Notes: generated by a model not told the origin, from the sequence alone. Positions 8,687 to 18,163 are shown, numbered from the stretch's first letter. The stretch is 64,000 nucleotides of DNA from Caryophanales bacterium UBA4694 (GCA_002404835.1 DHKM01000005.1:1-64000), one strand, 5' to 3'. Program-made: numbers and translations.

Positions 8687-9330
8687 AAAACGGATTCTGT
8701 CGGAGCGATGATAAGAAGCCTTCCTTTTTCTACAGACACAGATCCTAATTTTTCTTTATGAACTAAAAATTCGTTTGAAATTCCTAAGGGAACCGAAGAA
8801 GTCAAAATTGCGTGATTTAGGTTGTATTTCATATTGGAGATTGAGACATTCATACATTCAGGAGTATAAGAGAAAATAGAGACCATACCTTGTACGTTTT
8901 TCTTGAATTGATATGATTCGTTATCCAACATAAATACTGTTTTCGACATATCTTCTGAATAGAGATATCCGTTTATTTTCCTATCTTTTAGATAACTGAG
9001 AATCTGTATGTTTCCGATTGTATGTTCGATTTTCCCACCTAAGCATCCCATAAAATGAATTTCTTCATAACCATGCTGGAGCAAATATTTTACGGCATAG
9101 AATGTATCAGTATCATCTTTGATTGGATTCAGCTGTTTGATGGATTTCGGATTCTGAATCAAGTGAGTGTCCAGTGTATCGAAATCTCCGATTAGCATAT
9201 CGGGTTCGATGTTTTCTTTTATCAGCTCTTTGTATCCTCCGTCTGCTGCGATGATAAAATCATACTGGTGCTTTTTTAGACTCTCGGATGCTATGATTTT
9301 TGCTGCTCCGACAATGAGTGCTTTCTTCAT
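8683..9330 (-). CDS. thiN: Thiamine pyrophosphokinase
   Basis: ThiN transfers pyrophosphate from ATP to thiamine to make thiamine diphosphate, the cofactor needed by the PFOR encoded at 51.5 kb. The 215-residue protein shows the family motifs IAADGGY near residue 28, IGDFDT near 47, and DDTDTFYA near 72 followed by GCLGGKIEHTIGN. The length is normal. The start codon overlaps the upstream gene's stop as ATGA, so the two are translationally coupled. No TPP riboswitch is visible upstream. The 3' end overlaps the convergent ABC gene by four bases. Confidence 0.93.
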   Translation of the reverse strand: MKKALIVGAAKIIASESLKKHQYDFIIAADGGYKELIKENIEPDMLIGDFDTLDTHLIQNPKSIKQLNPIKDDTDTFYAVKYLLQHGYEEIHFMGCLGGKIEHTIGNIQILSYLKDRKINGYLYSEDMSKTVFMLDNESYQFKKNVQGMVSIFSYTPECMNVSISNMKYNLNHAILTSSVPLGISNEFLVHKEKLGSVSVEKGRLLIIAPTESVF

Positions 9331-9887
9331 AAGATAATACCTGCGAGTTTGAATCCTTTCTTTTCTGCGTCTTTATAATCTTGGATTTGTTTTTCTTTGT
9401 TTCCTGTTTCCATGTCGATGGTTATCATTCCGTAATACCCTTCTTTTATGTTGTTATCTGCTGCCTTTTTATAATAGGCATATGCCTTTTTTAGATCCTT
9501 TTCATAGATGGTCCCAGTGTGGTGCAACTTTGCGTATTCTAGATATGCATAGGGATATTTATAAAGAAGAGATAGATTCAGATATTTTCTCTTTTCGATT
9601 TCCTTTTCAGAAATTAGATAGAGGTAAAAATACGCAATGGTGTTTCCTTCGTTTAAAGCTTTGTTGCATTGGTTGAAGGCTTCATCTTTGCTGATTGAGA
9701 ATGGATAAGAGTCTGGATTTAGGTAAGTTTTTACCATATAAAGATGGTTGATTCCGCAAAAATTGTCGGATGTCAAAAGAACTCTTTTGATATCTTCGAG
9801 TCTTTCTGTCGATGTGAACGGGTCTCTGCTGGATAGGATAAGGTTTCTGAGCAGTTCTTTCGGAGTCAGTTTCTTTTCCATGGTCAT
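9327..9887 (-). CDS. Sel1/TPR-like repeat protein
   Basis: This 186-residue soluble protein has helical repeats resembling Sel1-like units, best seen as AYLEYAKLHHTGTIYEKDLK and a following AYAYYKKAADNN unit near residues 110-145. Such repeats mediate protein contacts and no catalytic motif is seen. Neither ATG at 9887 nor the in-frame ATG at 9881 has a ribosome site; a TAAAAT lies only three bases before the first. A near-leaderless start at 9881 is therefore possible. It is coupled to thiN by an ATGA overlap; a functional link to thiamine is not evident. Confidence 0.7.
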   Translation of the reverse strand: MTMEKKLTPKELLRNLILSSRDPFTSTERLEDIKRVLLTSDNFCGINHLYMVKTYLNPDSYPFSISKDEAFNQCNKALNEGNTIAYFYLYLISEKEIEKRKYLNLSLLYKYPYAYLEYAKLHHTGTIYEKDLKKAYAYYKKAADNNIKEGYYGMITIDMETGNKEKQIQDYKDAEKKGFKLAGIIL

Positions 9888-10017
9888 ATTATTTTACTAT
9901 CTTTTTGAATTTAAAGGAAATAAGACAAATGGGAAGATTGGGGTGGAAAAATACCCGTTTCAATTCTGTATTGTCAATGCTAAAATATGTTGTATTTTGA
10001 TATTGGGAAAAACAAAC

Positions 10018-10890
10018 ATGGAAACAATTGTTGTCAGAGCTTTTGCCAAAATAAATCTGGCTATTGATGTTGTCGGAAAAAGAGACGATGGCTATCATTT
10101 GGTCGATATGGTGACGATTCCTTTGAAACTTCATGATTCTGTGGAAATTCAAGCACAGCAGAATGGCGGAGATACCTTTTTGTATTGCGATGATCCGTCA
10201 TTGGTATGTGATGAAAGTAATCTTGCTTATAAGGCACTGAATTTGGTTCAGAATAATTTTGATGTCAAAGGTGCCTATACTATTTTCATTTATAAAAAAA
10301 TACCGGTTGAGGCAGGATTAGGTGGAGGAAGTGCGGATGCGGCTGCTGTGATCCGCGCATTGGCAAGATACATTCCAGAGGAACAGAAAGAGAAAGAAAA
10401 GAAAATCATGTCTCTTTCAACGAAAATCGGAGCAGATGTTCCTTTCTGTCTCGTCAATAAACCATGTAGAGTGAACGGCATCGGAGAAAAACTCACTCCA
10501 ATTAAAGTTGCTTATCCTTATCATGTGCTGATTGTAAAACCGAATCTTGGTCTTTCAACGAAGTCGGTCTATGAAGCTTATGATCGCATCCAGGATGAAA
10601 TTTCTCATCCCAATATCGATCAGCTTCTTGTCGGTTTGGAGAAAGGTGATGAAGAGTTGATCAAGCATAATATGGCAAATGTACTTTCTGCGCCAGCAAT
10701 CAAAGCTCTCCCTTTGATTGCCGATCTGCTTGAGGAGATGCAGATGATGAATTTTCCTTTGTCTGGAATGTCTGGAACCGGTAGTGCCTGCTTCGCTTTA
10801 AGTAAAGACAAACACCTTCTTGAGAGAGCAGCACATGTTTTTGAAAAGGAAGGTAATCTTACTTATCTTACGGAATTTAATCTTCTTTGA
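10018..10890 (+). CDS. ispE: 4-diphosphocytidyl-2-C-methyl-D-erythritol kinase
   Basis: IspE phosphorylates CDP-methylerythritol in the MEP pathway of isoprenoid synthesis. The 290-residue protein is a GHMP kinase: RAFAKINLAIDVVGKR at the N-terminus, the ATP loop PVEAGLGGGSADAAA at residues 97-110, and a C-terminal GMSGTGSACFAL motif. The ATG at 10018 matches the family N-terminus; the frame is open further upstream, but that part overlaps the divergent gene and has no homology. A weak promoter with TAAAAT at 9981-9986 is possible. ispE lies near prs in Bacillus too. Confidence 0.95.
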   Translation: METIVVRAFAKINLAIDVVGKRDDGYHLVDMVTIPLKLHDSVEIQAQQNGGDTFLYCDDPSLVCDESNLAYKALNLVQNNFDVKGAYTIFIYKKIPVEAGLGGGSADAAAVIRALARYIPEEQKEKEKKIMSLSTKIGADVPFCLVNKPCRVNGIGEKLTPIKVAYPYHVLIVKPNLGLSTKSVYEAYDRIQDEISHPNIDQLLVGLEKGDEELIKHNMANVLSAPAIKALPLIADLLEEMQMMNFPLSGMSGTGSACFALSKDKHLLERAAHVFEKEGNLTYLTEFNLL

Positions 10891-11001
10891 TGAAATAGAA
10901 TCTTTTTCTAACAATGAAAGAATTGTTTGAAAACCCTTTCTGAAGTGGCTTTTAATAATTTCGTGTCTTATAATATATTGTAAATATTTTGGAGGAAATG
11001 T

Positions 11002-11982
11002 ATGAAGCTTGCTGACAATGCTGTCCTATACGCCCTCAGTGCTAACCATGATTTAGCAGAAAAAGTTGCATCCGAATTAGGTACGAAGCTGTCTCCGGTA
11101 CGTTTGGAACACTTCCCAAGCGGCGAAATTCTTGCTTGTCCGGAAGAGTGCGTTCGTGGAAAGAAAGTCTACATTATTCAGTCCACATGTCCGCCGGTCA
11201 ATGAAAACCTTATGGAAGTTTTGATTTTCATCGATGCCCTGAAAAGAGCTTCTGTTAAAGAAATCAATGTCATCGTTCCGTATTTCGGATATGCTAGACA
11301 GGACAGAAAATCCAAGCCGAGAGAACCTATTTCTTCAAAGCTTGTTGCTGATTTGTTTGTCGCTGCCGGTGCAAACCGTATCCTTACTATCGATCTTCAT
11401 GCTACCCAACTTCAGGGATTCTTCTCCTGCCTTGAAGATGATCTTTCTGCCATTCCTCTTTTAGGATATACCATCAAACATGATGATACTGTTGATAAGA
11501 AAAATCTTGTCTGTGTCTCTCCAGATCATGGCGGTGTTGTCCGTGTCAGAAGAATTGCAGAAATCCTTCATACACCTATTGCCATCATTGATAAGAGAAG
11601 AAACGAGAAGAGAGTTGCTGAAGTCATGAATATCATCGGAGACGTCAAGGGTAAAGAGTGCTTGATTGTCGATGATATGATGGATACCTGCGGAACTGCT
11701 GTTGCCGCAGTCAAGGCTTTGAGAGATGCCGGTGCAACCAAGGTCATGATGGCCTGTTCTCATCCTGTTTTCTCTGATCCTGCTTATGATAGACTCAGTA
11801 ACGGTTATCCGTTCGATCATCTTTGGGTAACGGATTCCATTCCGCTCAGAGGAAAGTTTATTGATGACAAAAAGCTTAACATAACCGTCTGCTCCTTAGC
11901 TAAGATGCTTGCTACTGCTATCTATTCCATCCACAACGAGCAGTCTGTCTCGATGTCTTATTCTTACTACTACGAGAAGTAA
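11002..11982 (+). CDS. prs: Ribose-phosphate pyrophosphokinase
   Basis: Prs makes PRPP from ribose 5-phosphate and ATP for purine, pyrimidine, NAD, His and Trp synthesis. The 326-residue protein has the DLHATQLQGFF metal/ribose loop near residue 132 (Gln usually follows Gly there, here Thr), a flexible loop KRRNEKR, and the PRPP signature VDDMMDTCGT near 227. GGAGG lies eight bases before the ATG and a TATAAT is at 10969-10974. Codon use is biased, as expected for a highly expressed gene. It is monocistronic, with a strong terminator. Confidence 0.96.
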   Translation: MKLADNAVLYALSANHDLAEKVASELGTKLSPVRLEHFPSGEILACPEECVRGKKVYIIQSTCPPVNENLMEVLIFIDALKRASVKEINVIVPYFGYARQDRKSKPREPISSKLVADLFVAAGANRILTIDLHATQLQGFFSCLEDDLSAIPLLGYTIKHDDTVDKKNLVCVSPDHGGVVRVRRIAEILHTPIAIIDKRRNEKRVAEVMNIIGDVKGKECLIVDDMMDTCGTAVAAVKALRDAGATKVMMACSHPVFSDPAYDRLSNGYPFDHLWVTDSIPLRGKFIDDKKLNITVCSLAKMLATAIYSIHNEQSVSMSYSYYYEK

Positions 11983-12000
11983 CCATCAGTAATAAAGTAA

Positions 12001-12036
12001 AAAAGCTTACAAGATTTTGGCCTTGTAAGCTTTTTT
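12001..12036 (+). terminator. Terminator of prs
   Basis: A thirteen-pair stem AAAAGCTTACAAG/CTTGTAAGCTTTT (12001-12013 with 12022-12034) is followed by T residues. Confidence 0.9.
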
Positions 12037-12411
12037 GGTTGTGACGTATTATCAACAATAAATTTCAATCATTTTTTTGGGTACTATCACCTTGTTTCTT
12101 CGTTGTAGGAATTCTGTTATTCTAAATTGCAGAAAAAATAGCAAAGGAAAAGTAAGAACGGCCAGTGTTTTTTTATGATCGGAATCCTCCATTTTCGTGA
12201 TGCATGACGAAAACATTTCTGTCGGCTTTCTTTTTTTATCGGCATTGATTGGAAAAGATTATAAGCCAATGTTCCGGATCTATATGTCTCTTGATAGGAA
12301 TTACCGGAAATTCATTTGTATTCAAAAGGGAATGATTTCTGCAGTTATCAAACCGGAAGTCTCGTAGTGCAAAACTTATATAGAAAGAATGAGAATATAT
12401 AATTGACTGAC
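12037..12411. other. Long intergenic stretch with one doubtful 55-codon frame
   Basis: No recognisable gene lies between the prs terminator and the next terminator. A 55-codon plus-strand frame runs from ATG 12200 to TAG 12367 and includes the peptide GKDYKPMFRIYMSLDRNY. It has no ribosome site or known motif, so it may be a remnant or chance. No RNA structure was recognised. Confidence 0.3.
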
Positions 12412-12443
12412 AAAAAAAGCAACCTCATTTTATTGAGGTTGCT
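12412..12443 (-). terminator. Terminator of the GH3/small membrane protein operon
   Basis: A ten-pair stem AGCAACCTCA/TGAGGTTGCT (12418-12427 with 12434-12443) is followed on the minus strand by seven T residues. Confidence 0.9.
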
Positions 12444-12457
12444 TGAATGATCGGTGG

Positions 12458-12901
12458 TTAAGCAGCTTTTGCTTCTTTGACTTTCCCTTTTCCAAGGAAG
12501 GAAGCGACGGTAAAGAGAACAAAGGAGACAAGATAGAATGCAATACCGACAATGCTTGTCGTGGCTGCATCAATCTGCTTCTGAGGATGATTGACAGGAA
12601 TGAGCATTTCGCCGACGACTTCTTCTTTGTCCAAGACGAAGAAGACGAATGCTAATACGAATAGAGCTGCAAGAACAAAGAACACGATAGAGTCGTATTT
12701 TTCGATTTTATCTTCGAGGAAGATAAAGGCGATTGTGATTACAGCAAAGAGAATGGTTCCTAAGATTACGTATGCGTTCGGAGCATCTCCGACAAAGTAT
12801 CCGGTTGTAGAAACAACGATGTAGAGGATAAGTCCGATTAAAGAGAGAAGAACGGAAGATAACAAGAGGAGGTTTCTTTTCGTTAAGAGATTTTTCAACA
12901 T
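12458..12901 (-). CDS. Small membrane protein linked to the GH3 gene
   Basis: This 147-residue protein has four predicted membrane helices (about residues 10-35, 42-62, 70-92 and 113-137) and basic ends. I do not recognise a family. AGGAGG lies nine bases before its ATG, within the 3' end of the GH3 gene, and only one base separates the two genes, so they are co-translated. An accessory role to the anchored glycosidase, for example in membrane insertion or sugar passage, is only a guess from position. Confidence 0.75.
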   Translation of the reverse strand: MLKNLLTKRNLLLLSSVLLSLIGLILYIVVSTTGYFVGDAPNAYVILGTILFAVITIAFIFLEDKIEKYDSIVFFVLAALFVLAFVFFVLDKEEVVGEMLIPVNHPQKQIDAATTSIVGIAFYLVSFVLFTVASFLGKGKVKEAKAA

Positions 12902-12902
12902 T

Positions 12903-15900
12903 TTACTTTTCCTCCTTCTTGACGAAAGTGAAGATGATGGTCAGGATAGCAAATCCGGCAGTCAGAATGCTGGTTGCGATGATGCAGGCTTTGTAGGTTG
13001 TTCTCCACCAGGTGTTGAGCTTGATCTGATATGCTTTGTAATTGGAGTTGACACCGTTCAAGGCGTTGGAATTGGCCAAAGAAAAGAGGATGTATTTGAT
13101 GTTTTGATGGATGGCCTGGGCCATAGCTTTGTCTTTGGTAAGGCTTGCTGCGTTCCAATAATCGAGAGACGGTTTTCCGAATCCGCAGAAAGCGACAGTT
13201 CCGGCAAGGATAGATTCCTTTGGAGCAGCCTTTAAGCTGACTCCGGTGAAGTCTGTTACGGAGTATCCGGTGAATCCCCATTCGTCTCTTAAGATGGTCT
13301 GCTGGACGGCATAGTTTGCAGAACTTGCGACTGCGCCGATACGGTTGTAGGAGGTCATGACGCCCAAAGCACCGAGCTTATAGGTATCTTTCTTGCTTTC
13401 ATCGTTGTAGAAACTGGCCGGTTTTCCTTTGCAGGTGAACATGGCATTGAGGTTTCTGAGTTCGAGTTCACGTGCCTTCTGTTCATTTTCGAAGACAGCA
13501 ATACCGGAACGGTTGATTTCCTGATCGTTGAATGCAGCATGCTTGATGTTGACAAGGCAGCCTTTGGACTGGGCACCCTGGACAACAGCAGATCCGATAT
13601 ATCCAGAAAGAACCGGGTCTTCGGAATAGTATTCGCCGCCACGGCCGTTATATCCGTTTCTGTGGAGGTTTCCGCCAGGACCGATGATGATCGGAAGGTT
13701 GAGAAGAAGGGATGTTTCTCCGATGATGATTTCACCGTTTTCATAGGCAAGTTCCTTGTTGAAGGAATAGGCAAGATTCTGCGGAGCAGGAGCAGTTCTT
13801 GTTCCCATGTAGGTGTTTTCGCTGACTTTGGCTTCGTCTGTATCTGTGAAGGCCTGTCCTTGATAGGAGGCTTCGTTCAGATAGTGGGTATCGGAGCCGC
13901 CCGGGCCGTCATCTGCCTTGTTTCCGCTGTATCCGACGGATTCGATCTTCTGGATGTTGTGAAAAGCATTGGAAGCAAAGTCGAGGAATTCGTCGACAGT
14001 GACCTTGTTGGCGAGTTCATCGTATCTTGGATCGTCAAAGGAAGCACCCTTGAGATCGGCAAGAGTCAATGTGGATGTCGTGTCGCCGAACTTGATGTCA
14101 GAAGTATCTTCGTCTGTCTTGAGCTGGATGAAATCGTTCTTCAGAAGTTCTTTGAGCCTTCCGTCTGCGGTAAGTCCTTCATAGGATTTCGGGAAGGTTT
14201 CATTCCAATTGGAACGAGAGAAGTAGGTAACGGTGTTAGGCTTGAAGGCGTTGAGATCCATGGCGTAATCGCCATCGGTGAGTTGGTTGGTGATTTCTTT
14301 TCCGGTTTCGGAATAGGCGAATGTGGAAGTGTCGAAATCATCCCAGGTCCAACTGTAGGTGAGGTCCTTGTTTCCGTTCTTGTCCATTCCGTTTTCGGTG
14401 GTCTTTCCCTGACTTGCAAGAATGTTGTTCAGGGCATCATGGGCATTGTCGCCTAAACTGAATGTATAAGTTCCGTTGTCGAGAATCCAGGTCTTGGCTT
14501 TGGTGTAATCATAGGAAGCGATATTCTGAAGATCAACATGCATTTCGATGGTCTGGGATTCTCCTTTGGAGAGAAGCTTTGTCTTTTCGAAATCCATGAG
14601 CTGGATAGAAGACTTTTCGACTTTGTTGGTCTTATCGTAATCTGTATACGGAGACTGGGCATAGAGTTGGACGGATTTCTTTCCTGCGACATCTCCTGTG
14701 TTGGTTACCGTTACTTTTACGAGTGCGGTCTTCTTGTTTCCGTCGATGGTGACGCTATCCAATTTCTCTTCGAAGGTCGTATAGCTAAGACCATATCCGA
14801 ATGGATAGGTGACTTCGTTTGTATAATTCCAGGTTCCGTTTGTTGTTCCGATAGTGGAATCGTCTTTGGTCCAGGTTCCGGCTTTGGCGGTTTTGGCATC
14901 TTCGTTTCCGTTGACGATGTCATTATATCTGGTTTCATAGTAACGATATCCCTGATAGATGCCTTCTGCTTCTACCAAATAGGAATTGACGTTTTCCGCA
15001 GCTTCGAACTCGGATGCATTTGCCCACGGAATGTTTCCGAAGGACTGCATGCTTGGATTGGCTTGATTGTTGGAAACAAACACATCGCCTAAGCTTGCTG
15101 AAGGAGAGACGGTACCATTTAAGACATCGGCAACAGCATAGAAGCCATAGGCTCCCGGATAACCGATCCACATGATGGCATCAATATCCGGATCGTCTCT
15201 GAGTTCCTTGATTTCCATGGTAGTGACGGAATTGACAAGGACGATGACTTTCTTGAAATTATCTTTGGCAAGTTTGATGATTTCACGTTCCTCTTCGGAG
15301 AGGCCCATGATGTTTCCGGTCGTGCATTCTGGATTGGCTCCGGCAACATATTCTTTGCTTTCTCCGCCAGGACGTCCGACTACGACGATGGCCGCATCAT
15401 TGTAGGAAGAGAAATCTTCTTTGTAATTCGGATTGATGCTGGCAAGTTCGGAAGGAGAGAGCTCACTCACTTCGTTGGTCTTGGCAAAATCCGTGTATTC
15501 CGGAGGCGTTGCACCGAAACCTTTTCCTCCCCATGTCTTATCGCTGAAATAAGTCTTATAGGTGTTGAGCATGCTTGGATTGAGCTGGAATCCACTCTTT
15601 TCGAATGCTTCGTAGATCTTGTTTCCGTTGTCTACGGTGTTCTTATCGGCAATGGATCCTCCGGAATTTCCATAAATGGCTGCATAGGAGCGAAGTCCAA
15701 GCAAAGTAACTTTGCTGGTTTTGCTGATCGGAAGTGCGTTATCTTCGTTCTTAAGAAGAGCAAAAGTTTCCTGCGCTTCACGGATGGAATATTCCTTGTA
15801 TCCTTCGACGGCTTCTTTGGTTGATTTGAATTTCCCTTTGTAGTTCCAAGGGTCGGTTTGGTCGGCATCGCTGATTTTTTCATATTCCGTTTTGCTAGAC

Positions 15901-16022
15901 ACAGTACCGAAGACTTGGTCCATCTGACTGGAATATTTTTCCAGCAATGTGCTTGCGGTAATACTGGAAGCTAAAAGGAATGTGCTGACGACGGTCAATC
16001 CACGAAATAATTTGGTGTTCAT
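12903..16022 (-). CDS. Domain-swapped GH3 beta-glucosidase, membrane-anchored
   Basis: The 1039-residue protein has an N-terminal signal/anchor helix (residues 5-25). It carries the GH3 modules in swapped order: the GH3 C-terminal domain first (LLKNEDNALPI near residue 70), a fibronectin III-like domain near 410-510, then the GH3 TIM-barrel domain at about 650-960. In the barrel, KHAAFNDQEINR and GYSVTDF (candidate nucleophile Asp near 922) are visible. The usual AGTD tail of the nucleophile region is altered to AGTVAF. A C-terminal helix with a KKEEK tail follows. Swapped GH3 enzymes are known in Ruminococcus and Butyrivibrio. I chose the ATG at 16022 because AAAGGA precedes it and the signal peptide starts there. 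It is downstream of its own kinase and regulator genes. Confidence 0.88.
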   Translation of the reverse strand: MNTKLFRGLTVVSTFLLASSITASTLLEKYSSQMDQVFGTVSSKTEYEKISDADQTDPWNYKGKFKSTKEAVEGYKEYSIREAQETFALLKNEDNALPISKTSKVTLLGLRSYAAIYGNSGGSIADKNTVDNGNKIYEAFEKSGFQLNPSMLNTYKTYFSDKTWGGKGFGATPPEYTDFAKTNEVSELSPSELASINPNYKEDFSSYNDAAIVVVGRPGGESKEYVAGANPECTTGNIMGLSEEEREIIKLAKDNFKKVIVLVNSVTTMEIKELRDDPDIDAIMWIGYPGAYGFYAVADVLNGTVSPSASLGDVFVSNNQANPSMQSFGNIPWANASEFEAAENVNSYLVEAEGIYQGYRYYETRYNDIVNGNEDAKTAKAGTWTKDDSTIGTTNGTWNYTNEVTYPFGYGLSYTTFEEKLDSVTIDGNKKTALVKVTVTNTGDVAGKKSVQLYAQSPYTDYDKTNKVEKSSIQLMDFEKTKLLSKGESQTIEMHVDLQNIASYDYTKAKTWILDNGTYTFSLGDNAHDALNNILASQGKTTENGMDKNGNKDLTYSWTWDDFDTSTFAYSETGKEITNQLTDGDYAMDLNAFKPNTVTYFSRSNWNETFPKSYEGLTADGRLKELLKNDFIQLKTDEDTSDIKFGDTTSTLTLADLKGASFDDPRYDELANKVTVDEFLDFASNAFHNIQKIESVGYSGNKADDGPGGSDTHYLNEASYQGQAFTDTDEAKVSENTYMGTRTAPAPQNLAYSFNKELAYENGEIIIGETSLLLNLPIIIGPGGNLHRNGYNGRGGEYYSEDPVLSGYIGSAVVQGAQSKGCLVNIKHAAFNDQEINRSGIAVFENEQKARELELRNLNAMFTCKGKPASFYNDESKKDTYKLGALGVMTSYNRIGAVASSANYAVQQTILRDEWGFTGYSVTDFTGVSLKAAPKESILAGTVAFCGFGKPSLDYWNAASLTKDKAMAQAIHQNIKYILFSLANSNALNGVNSNYKAYQIKLNTWWRTTYKACIIATSILTAGFAILTIIFTFVKKEEK

Positions 16023-16038
16023 GACTGAGTATCCTTTC

Positions 16039-16056
16039 TTTCGAAGCTTTGGCTTC
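16039..16056 (-). promoter_or_regulatory. Leader stem-loop before GH3 gene
   Basis: A seven-pair hairpin TCGAAGC/GCTTCGA sits between the kinase gene and the ribosome site of the GH3 gene. No T run follows, so it is not a normal terminator; RNA processing or translation control is possible. Confidence 0.35.
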
Positions 16057-16082
16057 GATATTAAAAGAATACTCAAATGCGA

Positions 16083-16096
16083 TGAAAGCGCTTATT
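16083..16096. promoter_or_regulatory. Possible cre (CcpA) site
   Basis: TGAAAGCGCTTATT matches twelve of fourteen positions of the cre consensus TGWNANCGNTNWCA, 60 bases before the GH3 start. It would place the glycosidase under catabolite repression, but this rests on the motif alone. Confidence 0.35.
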
Positions 16097-17436
16097 CATT
16101 TGACACGCTTTGATGGGTTTTGTGACACGTTTGGTAAGGTTCCGCTCTCCGGAATCGGTATGGCGATATTGAGAAAATAGATGTTGTCTTCTTGTTTCAT
16201 ATTGATCGTTCCGTGGTATTTTTCAACGATATAGCGGATGGATTTGCTTCCGTATCCGTGATTGATGTTATCTTTCTTCTTTGAAATCGGAAGTCCGTTT
16301 ACGCCAAAGGAAATGAGTTTGTGGCAGTAATTCTCTTCTTGAATTAAGACGAGACCGTTTTGGCTAAATGTCTTAAGCTTGATGAGTCTGTAGTCATCTT
16401 TTTCTTCTTTGGCAGCTTCGATTGCGTTATCTAGGATATTTCCATATAAGGACGTGATATCGCTCTTATTCATGAAGCGAATACATTCTCCGGAAAGCAT
16501 GTAGGTAAAACGGATATTCTCTGAAGAACAAATCAAAGATTTTTGGGTGACGACGATATCCATTGCCTCGTTTCCGGTTCTGGCAATATTGGTATAGATG
16601 TCGATGGATTTTTCGATTTCATCGCTGATTTTGCTTCTTTCCTGCTCGTTGACGTTTTTCATCAGCAGAAGCTGATTTTTCATATCATGGAATTTGATGT
16701 TCAAAATGTCTGTTGCCTGTTTAGACAACTTTTGCTGATTGGCTTGTAATTCTAACATACGTTCTAAGTTGTTTTTTTCGTCTGATAACTCTTTTTCCTT
16801 TATAACCAAATCTGAAACATACGGATAACCAATCATAATAATCAGAGATAAAAATGCAACAAGAATTGTGTAGATACGGATTGTGATGTTCCATTGGCTT
16901 ACTGATTGGGAAAGATACAAAGTTGTGATCAGCATGATTAGAGCAAGAGGGAAAGAAAAGACTTGGTTTTTATTGTATTTTATAGAAATTTTGAAGTGGT
17001 AAATGATAATAAAAGAAAACAAATAGATACAGGTAAATGTCACAAAAAGAATGGTTTTCAGAAGGATATCGGATAATTGAGCAACGTTTGGTATCAAATC
17101 ATATATAATGCCGAGTATGTTCCATGCAATATGCTGTAAACCCCATGAAGCAAAGGAAGCAAAAAAGGGAACAAAGATAGGCTCTTTGTATAAAAACAAA
17201 GCTAGGATGAAGCTGATGAGCATGATGAGGATATAACTGTAATTGAAATGAAGAAAGGTCAAGGAAGGCAGGAAATAGGTTGGAAATCCGATGATCAGAC
17301 CGAGGAATATTCGCAAAGGAAAGAACTTCCTCTTTTTTGAATTGATGAGGATGATCAACATGGCAAAATAGATTTCTAGGAAAAAAGAATAGTTTTGAAA
17401 CGGAATGATTCTTCCGATAATGTTGTTTTCATTCAT
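16096..17436 (-). CDS. AgrC-type GHKL sensor histidine kinase
   Basis: The 446-residue kinase has about seven N-terminal membrane helices (residues 15-215), a short coiled segment and a GHKL kinase core. The phospho-acceptor is in KFHDMKNQ near residue 250, the N box is NILDNAIEA near 330 and the G box is HGYGSKSI near 397. This is the HPK10/AgrC architecture, which usually senses peptides or envelope signals. It overlaps the regulator gene by eight bases and precedes the GH3 gene, so it probably controls that enzyme's operon. No AgrD-like peptide gene is visible nearby. Confidence 0.88.
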   Translation of the reverse strand: MNENNIIGRIIPFQNYSFFLEIYFAMLIILINSKKRKFFPLRIFLGLIIGFPTYFLPSLTFLHFNYSYILIMLISFILALFLYKEPIFVPFFASFASWGLQHIAWNILGIIYDLIPNVAQLSDILLKTILFVTFTCIYLFSFIIIYHFKISIKYNKNQVFSFPLALIMLITTLYLSQSVSQWNITIRIYTILVAFLSLIIMIGYPYVSDLVIKEKELSDEKNNLERMLELQANQQKLSKQATDILNIKFHDMKNQLLLMKNVNEQERSKISDEIEKSIDIYTNIARTGNEAMDIVVTQKSLICSSENIRFTYMLSGECIRFMNKSDITSLYGNILDNAIEAAKEEKDDYRLIKLKTFSQNGLVLIQEENYCHKLISFGVNGLPISKKKDNINHGYGSKSIRYIVEKYHGTINMKQEDNIYFLNIAIPIPESGTLPNVSQNPSKRVK

Positions 17437-18163
17437 GGCTGTTTGTATTTATGTTGGTGAAGCTGTATAGATCGTTCAACTTTGAAATCGCTTCTTTCTT
17501 TTTCGATCTGGAGATGGTGATATAGTCTTGGTTTTCCATGATCAGGATATCTCCTTTCATATAGGTGATTTTGTTAAGATTTACGATACATCCAGAGTTG
17601 CATTTGAAAAAGATCCTTTTATCTAATAGGGGTTCTATTTTATTCAGCGAGGAACGGAAAATGACGGTTGTATTATCCGATTTATGTATATTGACATCAT
17701 GCTTTGACATATCGATGTAAAGGACATCAGTGGCTTTGAATTTTGTCAAAGCTCCGTGAATGTTGAGAACGAATTCTCCGTTTTCCTCTTTGGATATCAA
17801 AGACAGTGCTCTTTTCATGGCAAGAGAAAGATCGGCAAAAGTCATTGGCTTCAGAATGAAGTCAAGCGCATTCACTTTATATCCATCGATGGCATATTGG
17901 GGAAGATTTGTGACGAAAATCAGCGGAGTCTGTATGTTTTTCTGGCGGATTTTTGTTGCGGTCTCCATGCCGTTGATTCCCGGCATATCGATATCCATGA
18001 AAATGATATCGAAACTGGTCATGTTTTCCTCAAGAAAATCATAGCCGTTTTCGAAGGCCTCGATTTCATATCGATAGGAGGTATCTTTGAAATACCTTTC
18101 TATCATTTCTTTACTGGTTTTGATTTGCTGCGGTTCATTTTCTACGATTGCTATTTTTATCAT
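17429..18163 (-). CDS. LytTR-family response regulator
   Basis: The 244-residue protein has a receiver domain (acidic pocket IVENEP, phospho-acceptor Asp near 56 in FMDIDMPG, Lys near 106 in LKP) and a LytTR DNA-binding domain from about residue 135. LytTR regulators bind paired direct repeats and are typical partners of AgrC-type kinases. It is the first gene of the regulator-kinase-GH3 block. A TATAAT lies exactly six bases before the ATG and no ribosome site is visible, so a leaderless message is predicted. Confidence 0.9.
   Translation of the reverse strand: MIKIAIVENEPQQIKTSKEMIERYFKDTSYRYEIEAFENGYDFLEENMTSFDIIFMDIDMPGINGMETATKIRQKNIQTPLIFVTNLPQYAIDGYKVNALDFILKPMTFADLSLAMKRALSLISKEENGEFVLNIHGALTKFKATDVLYIDMSKHDVNIHKSDNTTVIFRSSLNKIEPLLDKRIFFKCNSGCIVNLNKITYMKGDILIMENQDYITISRSKKKEAISKLNDLYSFTNINTNSHE

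Noticed and set aside
9331..9420. TPP riboswitch for thiN
   Set aside because: thiN starts inside a coupled operon and no thi-box sequence is present upstream.
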